This document shows positions 9,843 to 20,562 of a DNA stretch of 64,000 nucleotides, piece after piece. The notes under the pieces are model-generated. The model was not told the DNA's origin and did no database searches. It was given only the letters and a program-made list of their open reading frames with translations. Position 1 is the first letter of the stretch; each line of letters opens with the position of its first letter. The DNA is from Melampsora larici-populina 98AG31 (lineage: Eukaryota > Basidiomycota > Pucciniomycetes > Pucciniales > Melampsoraceae). Both the position numbers and the translations under genes were made by a program. The DNA is taken from positions 855,676 through 919,675 of the forward strand of contig NW_006768792.1 in the NCBI RefSeq assembly GCF_000204055.1, read 5' to 3'.

Positions 9843-12818
9843 GTGGATCTGATCCCAAATGCGACCCCCCAAGCCGGCAGAGTTATACCATTATCTCCTA
9901 AAGAAAGCGCAGTCTTGGACGAAATGCTAGACAGAGGATTAGCTAATGGAACCATACAAAGGACCACTTCACTGTGGGCGGCTCCGGTACTATTCACTGG
10001 CAAGAAGGATGGAATTTTACGCCCTTGTTTCGACTACCGTAAACTAAATGCAGTTACAGTAAAGAACAAATACCCGTTACCATTAACAATGGAGCTAATT
10101 GATAGCCTTTTGGACGCAGACGAATTCACGAGCTTAGACATGCGGAACGGGTACAATAATCTCAGAGTCAGAGAAGGCGACGAAGCTAAATTAGCATTCA
10201 TATGTAAGCGCGGCCAGTTTGAACCCCTTACAATGCCCTTTGGACCAACTGGGGCTCCAGGCTTCTTTCAGTATTTTATCCAGGATGTATTGAAATCACA
10301 TATAGGTAGAGATGTGGCAGCATATCAGGATGATGTCCTTATTTACACGAAGCCAGGGGTTGATCATAAAGCGGTAGTGAGGGAAGTCTTGGCAATATTG
10401 AAAGCGCAGAACGTATGGTTGAAGCCTGAAAAATGCAAGTTCTCAAAGAAAGGGGTTTCGTATTTAGGCTTAATCATTTCAAAAAACCAGATCAGAATGG
10501 ACGAAACTAAAGTTCAAGCAGTTACTGATTGGCCTACACCTAGAAATGTCTTGGAAGTACAAACATTCATAGGCTTTGCAAACTTCTATAGGCGGTTCAT
10601 TGGTCAATTCTCAAAAATTGCAAGGCCTTTACACGAGTTATCGCAAAAAGACACTCCATTTGTATGGACCACGGCAAGGGAACAAGCATTTCAAGATCTC
10701 AAGAAAGCATTTACCACGGCGCCAATTCTCAAGATTGCCGATCCTTACCGGCCCTTTGTGTTAGAATGCGACTGCTCTGATTACGCATTAGGAGCAGTCT
10801 TGTCGCAGGTCTCAAGTGACGATGGTGAACTACACCCGGTGGCGTTTCTCTCGCGTTCCCTAATACAAGCTGAAAGGAATTACGAAATATTCAACAAGGA
10901 GCTGCTAGCTGTGGTTGCGTCCTTTAAAGAATGGAGGCAGTATCTTGAAGGTAATCCAAACCGGTTGAATGTTATAGTATACTCTGATCATAAAAACTTG
11001 CAATCGCTAATGACTACAAAGGAGTTAACAAGACGGAAAGCGAGATGGGCGGAAGTCTTAGGAAGTTTCGACTTTGAAATCAGGTTTCGAGCAGGCAAAC
11101 AATCAACAAAGCCGGACGCTTTATCCCGCAGACCGGATTTGATGCCAAAGAATGGCGAGAAGTTTACCTTTGGACAAATGTTGAAACCTCAGAACTTACC
11201 AAATGATGCGTTTATAGACAAAATGGACTTAATTGATTCTTGGGTTGTCAATGAGGATTTGGATCAAGTAATTGATATTGAAGAATTCGGAATGGATGAA
11301 CAACATCTTGATGATGAAGGTGACTTAATATGGAATGATGAGCAAATTTTAAATGAAATTCGACTCAAATCAAAGGTAGATTCAAAAATTGGGGAAGTAA
11401 TCGAAATGAAAAAGGGGGGATGGAACTCAAGAATGTTGAAAGACTACTCAAGCATTGAAGGAATTTTATACTTCAAGGACAAAATTGTGGTACCTAACGA
11501 CAACAATCTGAAGGTACAAATCTTACGATCACGCCATGATAGTCGTTTAGCAGGTCACCCTGGAAGAATGAGGACGCTAGCTCTAGTCAAACGAGGATAT
11601 CATTGGAAGTCAATGAAAGCCTTCATCAATCAATACGTCGATGGTTGCCAGTCATGTCAACGAGTCAAAGCACGAACCACCAAACCATTTGGCAGTCTAA
11701 GTCCACTTCCAATCCCAAGTGGACCGTGGACTGATATATGCTATGATTTAATAACTGACCTTCCTCAGTCAAGTGGTAATGACAGCATCTTAACAGTTGT
11801 AGACCGCCTCACGAAAATGGTGCACTTCATACCGTGCACGACGACAATCACCTCTGATGAACTGGCGGAACTGATGATCAAGGACGTATGGCGATTACAT
11901 GGAACTCCAAAGTCGATTACTTCAGATAGAGGTAACGTGTTCATCTCGAGAGTGACAAAAGATATGAACAGAAGGCTGGGAATCGTCACTCAGTCATCAA
12001 CAGCTTATCATCCCCAAACTGACGGACAATCTGAGATCACAAATAAAGCAGTGGAACAGTACATTCGCCACTTTACATCGTACAAGCAAGACGATTGGTG
12101 CTCATTATTACCCATGGCGGAGTTTGCCTACAACAACAACAACCACGTAGCCATTGGGATGTCGCCGTTCAAGGCAAACTACGGCTTTAATGTAAGCTTC
12201 ACGGATGTACCAACAGGTGATCAATGCTTGCCCTCAGTCGAGCAGAGGATGGCGCAATTAAATGATGTTCAAAAGGATTTAAAAGACTCAATGCAAATCA
12301 CCCAAGAAATCATGAAAGAGCAACATGACAAGCACGTTGAAGCTACTCCTGATTGGGAAGTAGGTGGCAAAGTATGGTTAAACAATAAAAACCTGTCGAC
12401 AACCAGGCCTACAGCTAAGTTTTCGCATAGATGGCTGGGCCCTTTCCCTATCTTAAATCGTGTGTCGAAGAATGCTTACAAGTTACATTTACCAAGTTCG
12501 ATGAATCAAATTCATCCAGTCTTTCACGTGAATCTTCTCAGGAAATTCGAACCAAGCAAAATCAATGGTCAAATACAAGAGCCTCCTCCCCCGATCACCA
12601 TTCAAAATGAAGATGAATACGAAGTGGCTGAAGTCTTGGATAAAAGAAAAAGAAGAGGGAAGGTAGAATATTTGATCAGTTGGAAAGGATATGATCCTGA
12701 CCACGACTCTTGGGAACCGGAAGAAGCAATGAACAATGCGCAAGATTTAATCAAGAAATTCAACAGCAAGTATTCTCAAGCAGAAGGTAGATACCGCAGG
12801 GTACGGAGAAAGCAGTGA
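9843..12818 (+). CDS. Ty3 chromovirus Pol: RT, RNase H, integrase, chromodomain
   Basis: 991 codons in frame with the protease ORF after one TGA; the first codon is GTG, so this is a continuation, not an independent gene. RT motifs include FDYRKLNAVT and the catalytic YQDD near codon 161. RNase H begins at VLECDCSDYALGAVLSQ. The integrase has an H-x4-H...C-x2-C zinc domain (HDSRLAGH to CQSCQ), then a DDE core with Asp in ICYDLI, Asp in ITSDRG and Glu in GQSEITNK. The C-terminal chromodomain (VAEVLDKRKRRGKVEYLISW, GYDPDHDSWEP) probably directs integration to chromatin marks. Apart from the TGA the frame is intact. Confidence 0.94.
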   Translation: MDLIPNATPQAGRVIPLSPKESAVLDEMLDRGLANGTIQRTTSLWAAPVLFTGKKDGILRPCFDYRKLNAVTVKNKYPLPLTMELIDSLLDADEFTSLDMRNGYNNLRVREGDEAKLAFICKRGQFEPLTMPFGPTGAPGFFQYFIQDVLKSHIGRDVAAYQDDVLIYTKPGVDHKAVVREVLAILKAQNVWLKPEKCKFSKKGVSYLGLIISKNQIRMDETKVQAVTDWPTPRNVLEVQTFIGFANFYRRFIGQFSKIARPLHELSQKDTPFVWTTAREQAFQDLKKAFTTAPILKIADPYRPFVLECDCSDYALGAVLSQVSSDDGELHPVAFLSRSLIQAERNYEIFNKELLAVVASFKEWRQYLEGNPNRLNVIVYSDHKNLQSLMTTKELTRRKARWAEVLGSFDFEIRFRAGKQSTKPDALSRRPDLMPKNGEKFTFGQMLKPQNLPNDAFIDKMDLIDSWVVNEDLDQVIDIEEFGMDEQHLDDEGDLIWNDEQILNEIRLKSKVDSKIGEVIEMKKGGWNSRMLKDYSSIEGILYFKDKIVVPNDNNLKVQILRSRHDSRLAGHPGRMRTLALVKRGYHWKSMKAFINQYVDGCQSCQRVKARTTKPFGSLSPLPIPSGPWTDICYDLITDLPQSSGNDSILTVVDRLTKMVHFIPCTTTITSDELAELMIKDVWRLHGTPKSITSDRGNVFISRVTKDMNRRLGIVTQSSTAYHPQTDGQSEITNKAVEQYIRHFTSYKQDDWCSLLPMAEFAYNNNNHVAIGMSPFKANYGFNVSFTDVPTGDQCLPSVEQRMAQLNDVQKDLKDSMQITQEIMKEQHDKHVEATPDWEVGGKVWLNNKNLSTTRPTAKFSHRWLGPFPILNRVSKNAYKLHLPSSMNQIHPVFHVNLLRKFEPSKINGQIQEPPPPITIQNEDEYEVAEVLDKRKRRGKVEYLISWKGYDPDHDSWEPEEAMNNAQDLIKKFNSKYSQAEGRYRRVRRKQ

Positions 12819-12897
12819 GGGTGAGGCTTTTTCCCACAGGGTTTTTTAATGCCAACCCGTGGAAAGATGCTGACCCGTCAAAAGGGGGTTGAGTCAT

Positions 12898-12911
12898 AAA
12901 GGGGGGAGTGG
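12898..12911 (+). other. Polypurine tract of Ty3 chromovirus
   Basis: The purine-rich AAAGGGGGGAGTGG lies immediately before the right LTR, the expected plus-strand priming site. Confidence 0.75.
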
Positions 12912-13080
12912 TGTTATGAGCCATATACAAGGCTATCTACATTATGCTTGTACTGAGACTTGTGCTCTCTCATCTGCTGGCTCAAGGATGGCCTGTGCAT
13001 CCTCACGCTACAATCTCAATACTAGTACTGAAGTACCTTTAGCATCTTCACATTCCCTTCCACCACCACGAGTCCTTACA
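12912..13080 (+). repeat. 3' LTR of Ty3 chromovirus
   Basis: 169 bp, two CpG-type differences from the left LTR, followed by the target duplication CTGTC. Confidence 0.95.
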
Positions 13081-13243
13081 CTGTCACTACGGGGTTCTTG
13101 TTGACCTTCCTTTGGGTCTTCTTCAATCGTTTGTAGATTTGGGAGACTGTTCGTGGGATTTACCGTACTCGGGGGGACTACTGCACTCGTGGTTGTTGCT
13201 GAGTTTTGAGAATTCGTTTCTTGTGTGGTGCTTTGTGGAGTTA

Positions 13244-13488
13244 CAGCCGTTGTATTATCTACTGGCAGATTTTTGAAAAGTTGTGTCGTTGCCAGATTTA
13301 ACTTTTGAAGTCAAAAACTCAAAACTTATGTCACTCTCAGACTAACTCAATTGTTCTTGTGCTAGATCTGACCAATGGGCAGTAAAGTTATCAGTCTCAA
13401 AAGGGTTTTTTGGAGTTTTTGACCTCTACATTAAATCTGGCGACAACACAATGATCTAAAAATCTGCCAATAGATCTTACAACGGCTG
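13244..13488. mobile_element. TA-flanked MITE, 245 bp
   Basis: The terminal inverted repeats begin CAGCCGTTGTA and extend about 80 bp with mismatches, meeting again at GGCAGATTTTT and GTCAAAAACTC. TA flanks both ends (13242-13243 and 13489-13490), as for Tc1/mariner-derived MITEs. It interrupts the first DIRS gag ORF; its removal with one TA restores the frame. No coding capacity. Confidence 0.75.
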
Positions 13489-13860
13489 TAATTGTGACTT
13501 TTGAAGGGTGTTTCCTTGTGAATTCTGTAAGTTGGTCGTGATTTGCTGCTGTCCTTGGCCTTGTTCTTGACCTTCTTTATTCTGATTTCTTCCTTCTTCC
13601 TGTCTTTGCGTTCCAGCCTGACTGTACCCTCTCACCACAATTCTTACTGGTTTCGAATTTTGAGGTTGTTCGTTTTCATTTTGCTTCTTTTTCGCGGGTT
13701 GTTTTTTCGGTGGTGGTGGTTGATGTTGTGCTGGAACCGATGGAGCTCTACTGAAGCCTCTAAGTTTCTTTCTCGGATCGACGTTTTCAGGAAAAAGATC
13801 TTCACTTCCGTTGTTCGACATTTTTAAAGTTGTATCTTTATTGCTACTAGCTTTGCTCAA
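13489..13860 (-). pseudogene. DIRS gag first ORF, N-terminal fragment
   Basis: An ATG at 13860 (minus) opens a Pro/Gln/Lys-rich protein (PPPPKKQPAKKK, repeated Gln runs) without a recognised fold. The uninterrupted reading ends inside the TA-flanked MITE. Discounting the MITE and the chromovirus, the frame continues through 13241-13086 and 7052-6897 for 228 codons including the stop. It is probably the N-terminal, disordered portion of the DIRS gag. Confidence 0.65.
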
Positions 13861-14069
13861 ATTCTACTTGTTAAAATTTAAGGTTGAAATTTTGATGAAT
13901 GATCAAAGTTTAGAGTTTGAGCTTGCGGATGAGTAGCGTATTCAAAACTTGGAAGCTTGATTTTCCTGTACTTGGAAATTCAAGCTCCAACTGGTTTGAG
14001 TACATAACTTCTAAGTTGTTATGTACTTACGCTATCCCCGCATGCACACACCCCGCCCCGTAGACCTAG

Positions 14070-14222
14070 GTCCCAACTGCGTGCCTTGTCCGAACCTTCC
14101 AAGACCTGGAATTAGAGGATAAAGATGAAGCCGGGGAAGAAACGTTTGAAACGTTGATCAAGTCGTCGGTTAATGACGAGTTGGAAGGAGATCCAGTGTT
14201 GATAGGAGAAGAAGACATCTGA
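14070..14222 (+). pseudogene. Orphan acidic C-terminal coding fragment
   Basis: An open stretch of 50 codons ending TGA at 14220-14222, rich in Glu/Asp (DKDEAGEETFETLIKSS). It begins right after a stop at 14067-14069 and has no ATG, so it would be a last exon or a broken gene end at the border of the DIRS element. Origin unknown; it may be chance. Confidence 0.25.
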
Positions 14223-14354
14223 TAATAAATCGTAATATACAAGAGACAAGCTTTTGATAAAAATAGTTTTCAAAAAAGGAGGAAAGGTAAATCCTAAAGA
14301 GTATACCCGTGATGCGTTCGTAGAATCCTGTGTGTTACTCGGTAATAAGGCTCA

Positions 14355-14415
14355 TAACCTATGAGTCAACCAGGATGCACAAGCACGTCTAAGTTAGCTT
14401 GTGTATCAGATGATG
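14355..14415 (+). repeat. 61-bp direct repeat, copy 1
   Basis: Matches 14484-14544 with one visible difference (CACG versus CACA). The copies are 129 bp apart, begin TAACCTATGAGTC and end CAGATGATG. Confidence 0.85.
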
Positions 14416-14483
14416 TACATTTCCTAAAGACAACAAGCAAAGAAGAAATCATGACTAGAGAAGAACATAACACAAATAGAAAC

Positions 14484-14544
14484 TAACCTATGAGTCAACC
14501 AGGATGCACAAGCACATCTAAGTTAGCTTGTGTATCAGATGATG
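14484..14544 (+). repeat. 61-bp direct repeat, copy 2
   Basis: Second copy of the repeat at 14355-14415; no coding potential seen. Confidence 0.85.
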
Positions 14545-15592
14545 AAAGAATTAACAAACGCACAAAGACAAAAGAAATCAAATAAGAAACAAATAAGACA
14601 TCTTGAAGGATGATCACATAAAAAATCAAATGTAATGAAAACAGACAAGAGATGAAATAACATGACACTAATTTGATTTAGATCAGATTTGAGCAACACA
14701 CTTATCATAATCACTGAACCGCTTTGACACATGATATGCGGTGTGTAAACCAAAAGGACACACGGGAAATCAGGATGCATGACATGGGTGGTGGGTGTAC
14801 CCTTTTTACCCCACACCTAGCAAGTGACAGGCTGAGAGACCCTCCCAATTGAGGCTCTTTTAGCAATTTTTGATGGCAATGCTCTTATCGCCTATCTTGT
14901 GTTTCTATCAAATGCCATTGTCTCACTTCAATTTAGTTGTGCCCAATTTTTGTTCTCATCTCATTTTTCTACATTTCATCTATCATCAATCTCTCTCTAG
15001 TTCACCCATCAAAGATATCTAAGAAATTAACAACCAGATAATCACATCACTTGTTGATAGTAACTGGCTGCAGGAGGACTCTGGTGCCTATCTAGTATTT
15101 TCAGGTGATTAGAATCTTTGACGGTTGCCCATAAAAGAAACATAAAATGTATGTATTCCTGTTGCTCATTGTACACATAGCAGGGATCATCCAATAGTCC
15201 TCAAGTCATTTACACCCACTGAGCTCTTACCAGTGTTGATCTTGTTTTAGGTACTGATCATTGTTCACATGTTTCTCTTAAAGTTTGTTTTCTTTCTTTT
15301 TACTGATTTCTTATTTTATTTATTTTAAATATATCATTGTGTTCTATTGCTACAATAAAGACGTAAATATCTCAAAAGCATTCATTGTTATCCACAAGAC
15401 CAAGAATTCCAAAGCTTGAAATACACCTCAACCAATGAATCAAAGAAACCACAAAAACCTAATAAGAGATGGAGCAAGGAAGCAAGAAAAATCAGTAAGT
15501 AGAAGAGCATGAAAGTTGAAAAGGAAAAGAGAAATGAAAGAAAAACATACCGGACTCCCAAAGATGGGGCTATTCATTGGAGACAGGATGAA
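14545..15592. other. No gene seen
   Basis: AT-rich sequence without a credible ORF. The last part would be the 3' untranslated region of the kinase gene to its right. Confidence 0.5.
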
Positions 15593-16571
15593 TCAAGAAC
15601 CATTTGAGGAGCTAGAAACCACATCACTGAAGAAATCTTGGGCCAAAACCTTCTCTAGACAATCCAGTCGCTCGCTAGCATCTTTCTTCAACAATAAATT
15701 CACAAGTGTGCGTGACTGGGGAGAAACTGATGATGGAAACTCCACTTCCGCATGTTTAATTTGATCATTTAGTCCTTCGTCAGTAGCTGGAAAAATGGGT
15801 AGAAAATGTCAGTTTACAGTAAGATGAGATGAATAAAGAGTTTAGCGAAGAAAACATACGTGAGTTGAAAGGCAATTCGCCAGTCAGCATTTCATATAGT
15901 ATAATTCCAAGGCCCCACCAATCAACCGCAGATGTGTACGTACCTCCGTCAATCACCTCCGGTGCCAGTGCATATGGAGTCCCGCATCTTCCATTCGCCA
16001 ATCCAGACGTGGTCTTTACAGCAAGGCCAAAGTCTGCCAGTTTGATTCGATTATCTGAAGTCATGAGAACGTTTTCGAGTTTGAGATCTCGATGAATAAT
16101 GTGATTTTGATGTAAATATTCAATGGCTTTAGCTAATTCCATGACATAAATCTTGGCTTGTTTTTCTGAGAAAGGAGTTTTGTTATCGAGATCTCCGCCA
16201 GCGGCAAATTCGAAAACAAGGTGAAATCGGAAATTCTTTTGATAAAATCCAGAATAACCGATGATTGAAGGGTGATCGAGGTCTTTGATTACGTTGATTT
16301 CATTCAGTATCATTCCGTCTTGCAAAAGGTATATCGGAGACAAGCGTGGGATGACCTTGATTGCGTAGGGAGTTCCATCTGCCTTCGATTCAGCTCTGTA
16401 GACTGAAGAAAATCCACCTTCAGCAAGTAAATGTAAAATTTCATAATCGTCAGCTACTAGAGTTTCATTGTCCAATGGGTTTTCTTGAGAATCCGGACAA
16501 GAAGAGATGCCTGATCCATATGAAGGGGTGTTATAAGCGTTGCAAGTATTGGAATAATAGATTTTCATCAT
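15593..16571 (-). CDS. Serine/threonine protein kinase, compact
   Basis: Two exons, 16571-15860 and 15786-15593, joined over a 73-bp GT-AG intron (15859-15787); 301 residues. The kinase domain fills almost the whole protein: Gly loop AEGGFSSVYRA, VAIK-type Lys in YAIKVI, catalytic HRDLKLEN, DFG, CGTPYALAPEV activation segment with APE, and DWWGLGIILYEMLTGELPF. Exon 2 supplies the C-lobe end with LLLKKDASERL. The CGTP activation loop resembles AGC-type kinases, but the usual AGC C-tail hydrophobic motif is absent. The N-terminal extension is about 40 residues. Substrate and pathway cannot be told from sequence. Confidence 0.88.
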
Positions 16572-18910
16572 TTTGCCAATGGTTTTAGGTAAGTAAGAAT
16601 ATGTTATAAAGGGAATCGATGATTGTGCAGAAAGCTGGGGTCAGATATTTTAAAGAGACGTGAATAGCTATATTGAGAGGAGTATCAGTATGACTGGCCA
16701 CAAGACTTTATATACAGATGGAATTGCTGATCCTGATTCTAGGCTGACCAGCTCGAAAAGTCGAAAAGCACTGAAAAATGTGAAGGTGACATTTGCTGGA
16801 AGCATAAATGGATACGAATTATTTATACGCGTTATTGAACATGGCCACGTTTGTATCTTACCCAGCTAATGTTGTAAGGAACTCAAGATAATGGGCTCTC
16901 ACTTCATTTCATTTTCCATTCTCTAGAAATGCTGATTGGTATATGGGGTTTTACCGTTGCTTTAGCATTTTGTTTGGTTGCTAAAGACGCATCAGACGTA
17001 TTGTTATCTTTATGGCCTGGCACCTAGACATAGGTCATGCCGATTAATGAATTCAGCCATCCCAGGGGAACATCTCAAGCAGTAAGCATGTGTTATTTGA
17101 GATCACAGAAGCCCCTTTGCACTGCGACCCCGTACTCGATGAAACCCGGAATCGCGAATGCAGCCAGAGCTATATGTGGACCGCTGCTTTTTCTGTAGGA
17201 AACAATCTTCATGATCATCATCAATTCCTTGCTGATAGGGTAGCCGAATATTTACGAGCGTACATTTTCTTACAAAAATTCAATCATCAGCCTGTCTTTG
17301 GGTGATACAGGATTTCTTCAAAAAGCTTGAACTGAAAAGCACGTAGGGATAGAAAAAGGGAGTATGTTTTCAGGTCTTCATAAGCATTTTTCGATACAGC
17401 AACAAACCGCGTCGAAAGCCCATGCTCTCCAACCATCTCGTTGGGATCTTCAGATTGATTCATTCTATAGGACACTATCTTTGGGTTCTGAGTTTATGGT
17501 ATCGGCAATAGTTCAAGGCACGGGTGATTTCAGGTTACAAAGAACTCCTTGGCCCAGTTCTCGGCGGGTGTATATCAGTCCACATCTCTCTGTCTTCCCC
17601 TATCCAGATGAAAGGCGTCGTATCAGTTTCAAATGATCTAATCTGATCAATTTCAGTCAGTCGTTCAGTTCATTGATGTTTCTTTTGGGCATAGCATGGG
17701 TTGGACGCGAAGATGCTCGTCTTTTCATCTCACGTTGACCCGAGATCTGAAAATTTTTCTTCTGGAAGCAGAATCAGACTAATGGCATCATAGCGCCAGG
17801 AACAATTTGACATTATCTTCAATCAAAACCGTCAAAACGTTTTTATAGAACAAGAGCCAAGGATCCATCATCTCGCCGAAGCAAAGATGCGAGTTGTGAT
17901 ATCAGAGCGATAGTAATAGTTACTGCCCAGAGGCCGAAATCAAAGCGAACAAGGGCAAAAATGACCATGGGTAACAAACTCAAAAGAAGTCTACAATGAG
18001 AAAGTGAGGAATGAAGCGCATTGAAAACGAATCTTCCTTTGAACATCACAATTCCTGTCCAATCCTGGTACAAATCTCTGTTTTCTGGTCCCTCCCGATT
18101 CCCGATATGTCAGCTTTTACATTGCGAAAAGCCAATCGAATATCAAGAAAATGAACGGAGTCCCATTTTTCTGTTTGGATCCATTCGCATTGGCATCATT
18201 AGGAATCTGTCTAATTCAACCTGCAATTTGCCTTGATACATTGGAAGGACCCCCCGATGAAGGATCCAGCACATCAAAGTCGACTTCACGTTCTGATGGA
18301 GAAGACCTCTTTATAGGCTACTTGTGATGTCGCGGTCGAGCTTACTGGATTCTACTCTTCAAGTAATGTGATACATTTAACTCCAGTCAAGTAAAACTGT
18401 GAAAGCGAGTGCCTTGGCCAAAGCAAAACCGCTTCACACTTCTAGAACTATTTCCCGCGATGTATCTTTTTAAATGCTTCGAACTCGGTAAACAAGGCCA
18501 ACGGTTGTAAGACTGCTTGAGAAAACCTTTACGTTTTCAAAACCTAGTAATCGGAACTGGTCTCGAGATGTCTGATTCATCTAGGACGATAATCGATGTT
18601 TGTGAGCATCCACTCCTTGTGGGGATCCAGTATGCATTCTAAAGCAAGCAGGTTTTCGAAAAGCGAACATCAGAACCTCGATTGAGAAAGTAGTCAAGAT
18701 GATGAAATGAAGTTCTTCCTGGTTTTTCGTTCGGAAGTCAAAGATCGTGTTCATGAACTTTGCAGTTCACCTATCTAAACCTAACTGCCCACTACCCAAA
18801 TTATATTTTCAGGCCAGCTACAAATCCCGAAGCTCATGGAGATTAGGATCACATGTACGAGCCCATTCTTTCGCTTTTCAGAAATGCGATGACGTCTGGC
18901 ATCTAACAGG
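16572..18910. other. Gene-poor interval before Ty3 element 2
   Basis: About 2.3 kb with only short random ORFs and no recognisable repeat or RNA gene. The first 200 bp are probably the kinase promoter. Confidence 0.5.
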
Positions 18911-19300
18911 TGTGATTCCCAATTTCTCTCTTTGTCCGCCTAATTCCTTTGTTTCTCTCTAGACGCGCTTTTCAGTGCTTTTCACTTTTCTATTTCTTTT
19001 CTTCTTTTGTTTCTTTTCTATGTTGCTTTTCTAAAAAGACGGATCTTGCATAGATCCGTCCCGATCATCATTGTTACCAATTGTAGCCCGGATCCAGTTG
19101 TACCGGATCCGGCCATTCCTACTGATCGTAGTCATCCATTCCAAGGCTATCCCTTGCCTCATATTGTACTACATCTATTTCCTTATTCGTATCTTACTTG
19201 TAGACACTCGCGTATATAAACTGCTCGCATCTCTCAAGGCAATGGATTCCTCAAGTCACTTCCTGCTCATTCTCGCCCCAAAGATTGTGAGTAGATCACA
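18911..19300 (+). repeat. 5' LTR of Ty3 element 2
   Basis: 390 bp from TGTGATTCCC to GTAGATCACA. It has a TATATAAA box near 19213 and pyrimidine-rich 5' sequence. Confidence 0.95.
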
Positions 19301-19619
19301 AATATATATTTGTGTGTTCTTATTTCTTTCCTCTCTAACTTTAAATCATCACCATACCTGATATCGAAGAAAGCTTGGTTATTAATCTGTGTTCTGTTTC
19401 TCTCCAACTCTGTGTTCCTTTCGTACTCCGTTCACAGATATCCTCACCGGAAACCTTACCCAGAAGCAACAAACCCTCACACCCAGATTAACAACCCCGT
19501 CGTAAGCCTTAGAATTCCCTAGCTAGTTATTCCAATCCTTTCCGACACTTTCTTTTGATTAGTTAGAACTCATTAAAGAAATCTTCCCTATCCCTTACAC
19601 ACAGAAAACCTACCATTAA

Positions 19620-20382
19620 CACTACGCCAAATTGAAAATTTACCGCTGAGTTTAGAAAATTGAGAAGACATAGAAAATTATGGAAAATCTGGGAGGGGTC
19701 AGAAAAATATGAAAAAATATTGGTTGGGCCCTTTGGTGCATTCCAATCATCTGGCATATTTTTTCATATTTTTACAACCACAATGCAAATAATGTCAGAA
19801 ACCCAATTTTGGTCCAAAACTGGCAGGTAGAGAGACAGTGACCTTGCAACACCAACAAAATCATCAATTTTTCTCCAACACATGTAATGTCTTGACATTC
19901 TGAATTCCACATTCTGGATCTACAGTTTGTGTGCACAAAAAAGCTGTGTGTCTCCAATAATGGGTGAGATATATCAAGAGACGTACACAGCAGAAACCAT
20001 ATATAAGCATAGAAGTCATAACTACAATGGCTTCAGCACCTTAATAAACCTTGTAGAGACATCATGCGGCTTCCATAAATTGCAAGTGTTCAGATGATTG
20101 AATAAAAATACTCATATTTTTGTGCTTGGAGGTTTTTGCCCAAATATTGCTAGTTTTGGACCAAATTTGAGTTTCTGACATAATATCCCCTGTGAGCATT
20201 TTGGTTTGGGGAGACTTCAAAAATCATGGCAAAAATATGCAAAAATATGCAAAATGAGGGGACAGCACCCATGAATTGAATCATTATTTTTTCAAATTTT
20301 TCTGACCTCCCCTGTATTGGTGATATTTTTCTACAGTTTCAATTTTCTGAACTCAGCGGTAAATTAGTGATCTGGCGTAGTG
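19620..20382. mobile_element. CACTA-type foldback MITE, 763 bp, in the Ty3 element 2 leader
   Basis: The ends CACTACGCCAAATTG and (reverse complement) CACTACGCCAGATCA are inverted and remain similar for more than 150 bp, including ATTTACCGCTGAG and a later block TTTGGTCCAAAACT on both arms. TAA flanks both sides (19617-19619 and 20383-20385). No ORF, so non-autonomous. Apart from the CACTAC terminus it differs from the MITE at 280-1095 and is a separate family. Confidence 0.8.
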
Positions 20383-20562
20383 TAACACCGTTAACCCAAA
20401 AAAGCTTTTTACCAACCTTTATATTTCGATTTTTGAATCATTGAACATTCTTTTTGAAGAATTAACGTACGTACTCCTTAGACTCTGATCAAGTCTTATT
20501 TAAAGAATACTTTTAATAACCAACCCCTTTCCGATTCTTTACGAACAGAATCTCATTCAATC

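Larger units (their letters stand above)
7053..13080 (+). mobile_element. Ty3 chromovirus, full length with 169-bp LTRs
   Basis: Left LTR 7053-7221 and right LTR 12912-13080 are 169 bp each with TG...CA ends and differ at two positions, both CpG transitions. The target duplication CTGTC occurs at 7048-7052 and 13081-13085. The order gag, protease, RT, RNase H, integrase, chromodomain is that of chromoviruses. A purine-rich tract lies directly before the right LTR. It is inserted in the DIRS gag. Pol is split by one TGA (9840-9842), so the copy is probably not autonomous unless that stop is read through. Confidence 0.95.
1780..14050 (-). mobile_element. DIRS-type tyrosine-recombinase retrotransposon, nested and broken
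   Basis: On the minus strand the order is gag-like ORFs, RT/RNase H, then a tyrosine recombinase overlapping the RT ORF. That is the diagnostic layout of DIRS elements, which use a recombinase instead of a DDE integrase. A chromovirus (7053-13080) and a TA-flanked MITE (13244-13488) are inserted in its 5' portion. Removing both, with one target copy each, gives one uninterrupted 228-codon frame, which shows these are later insertions. The outer limits are approximate: I could not find the inverted terminal and internal complementary repeats of the family. The 5' leader holds a 9-bp-arm hairpin at 14000-14026. Confidence 0.8.
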
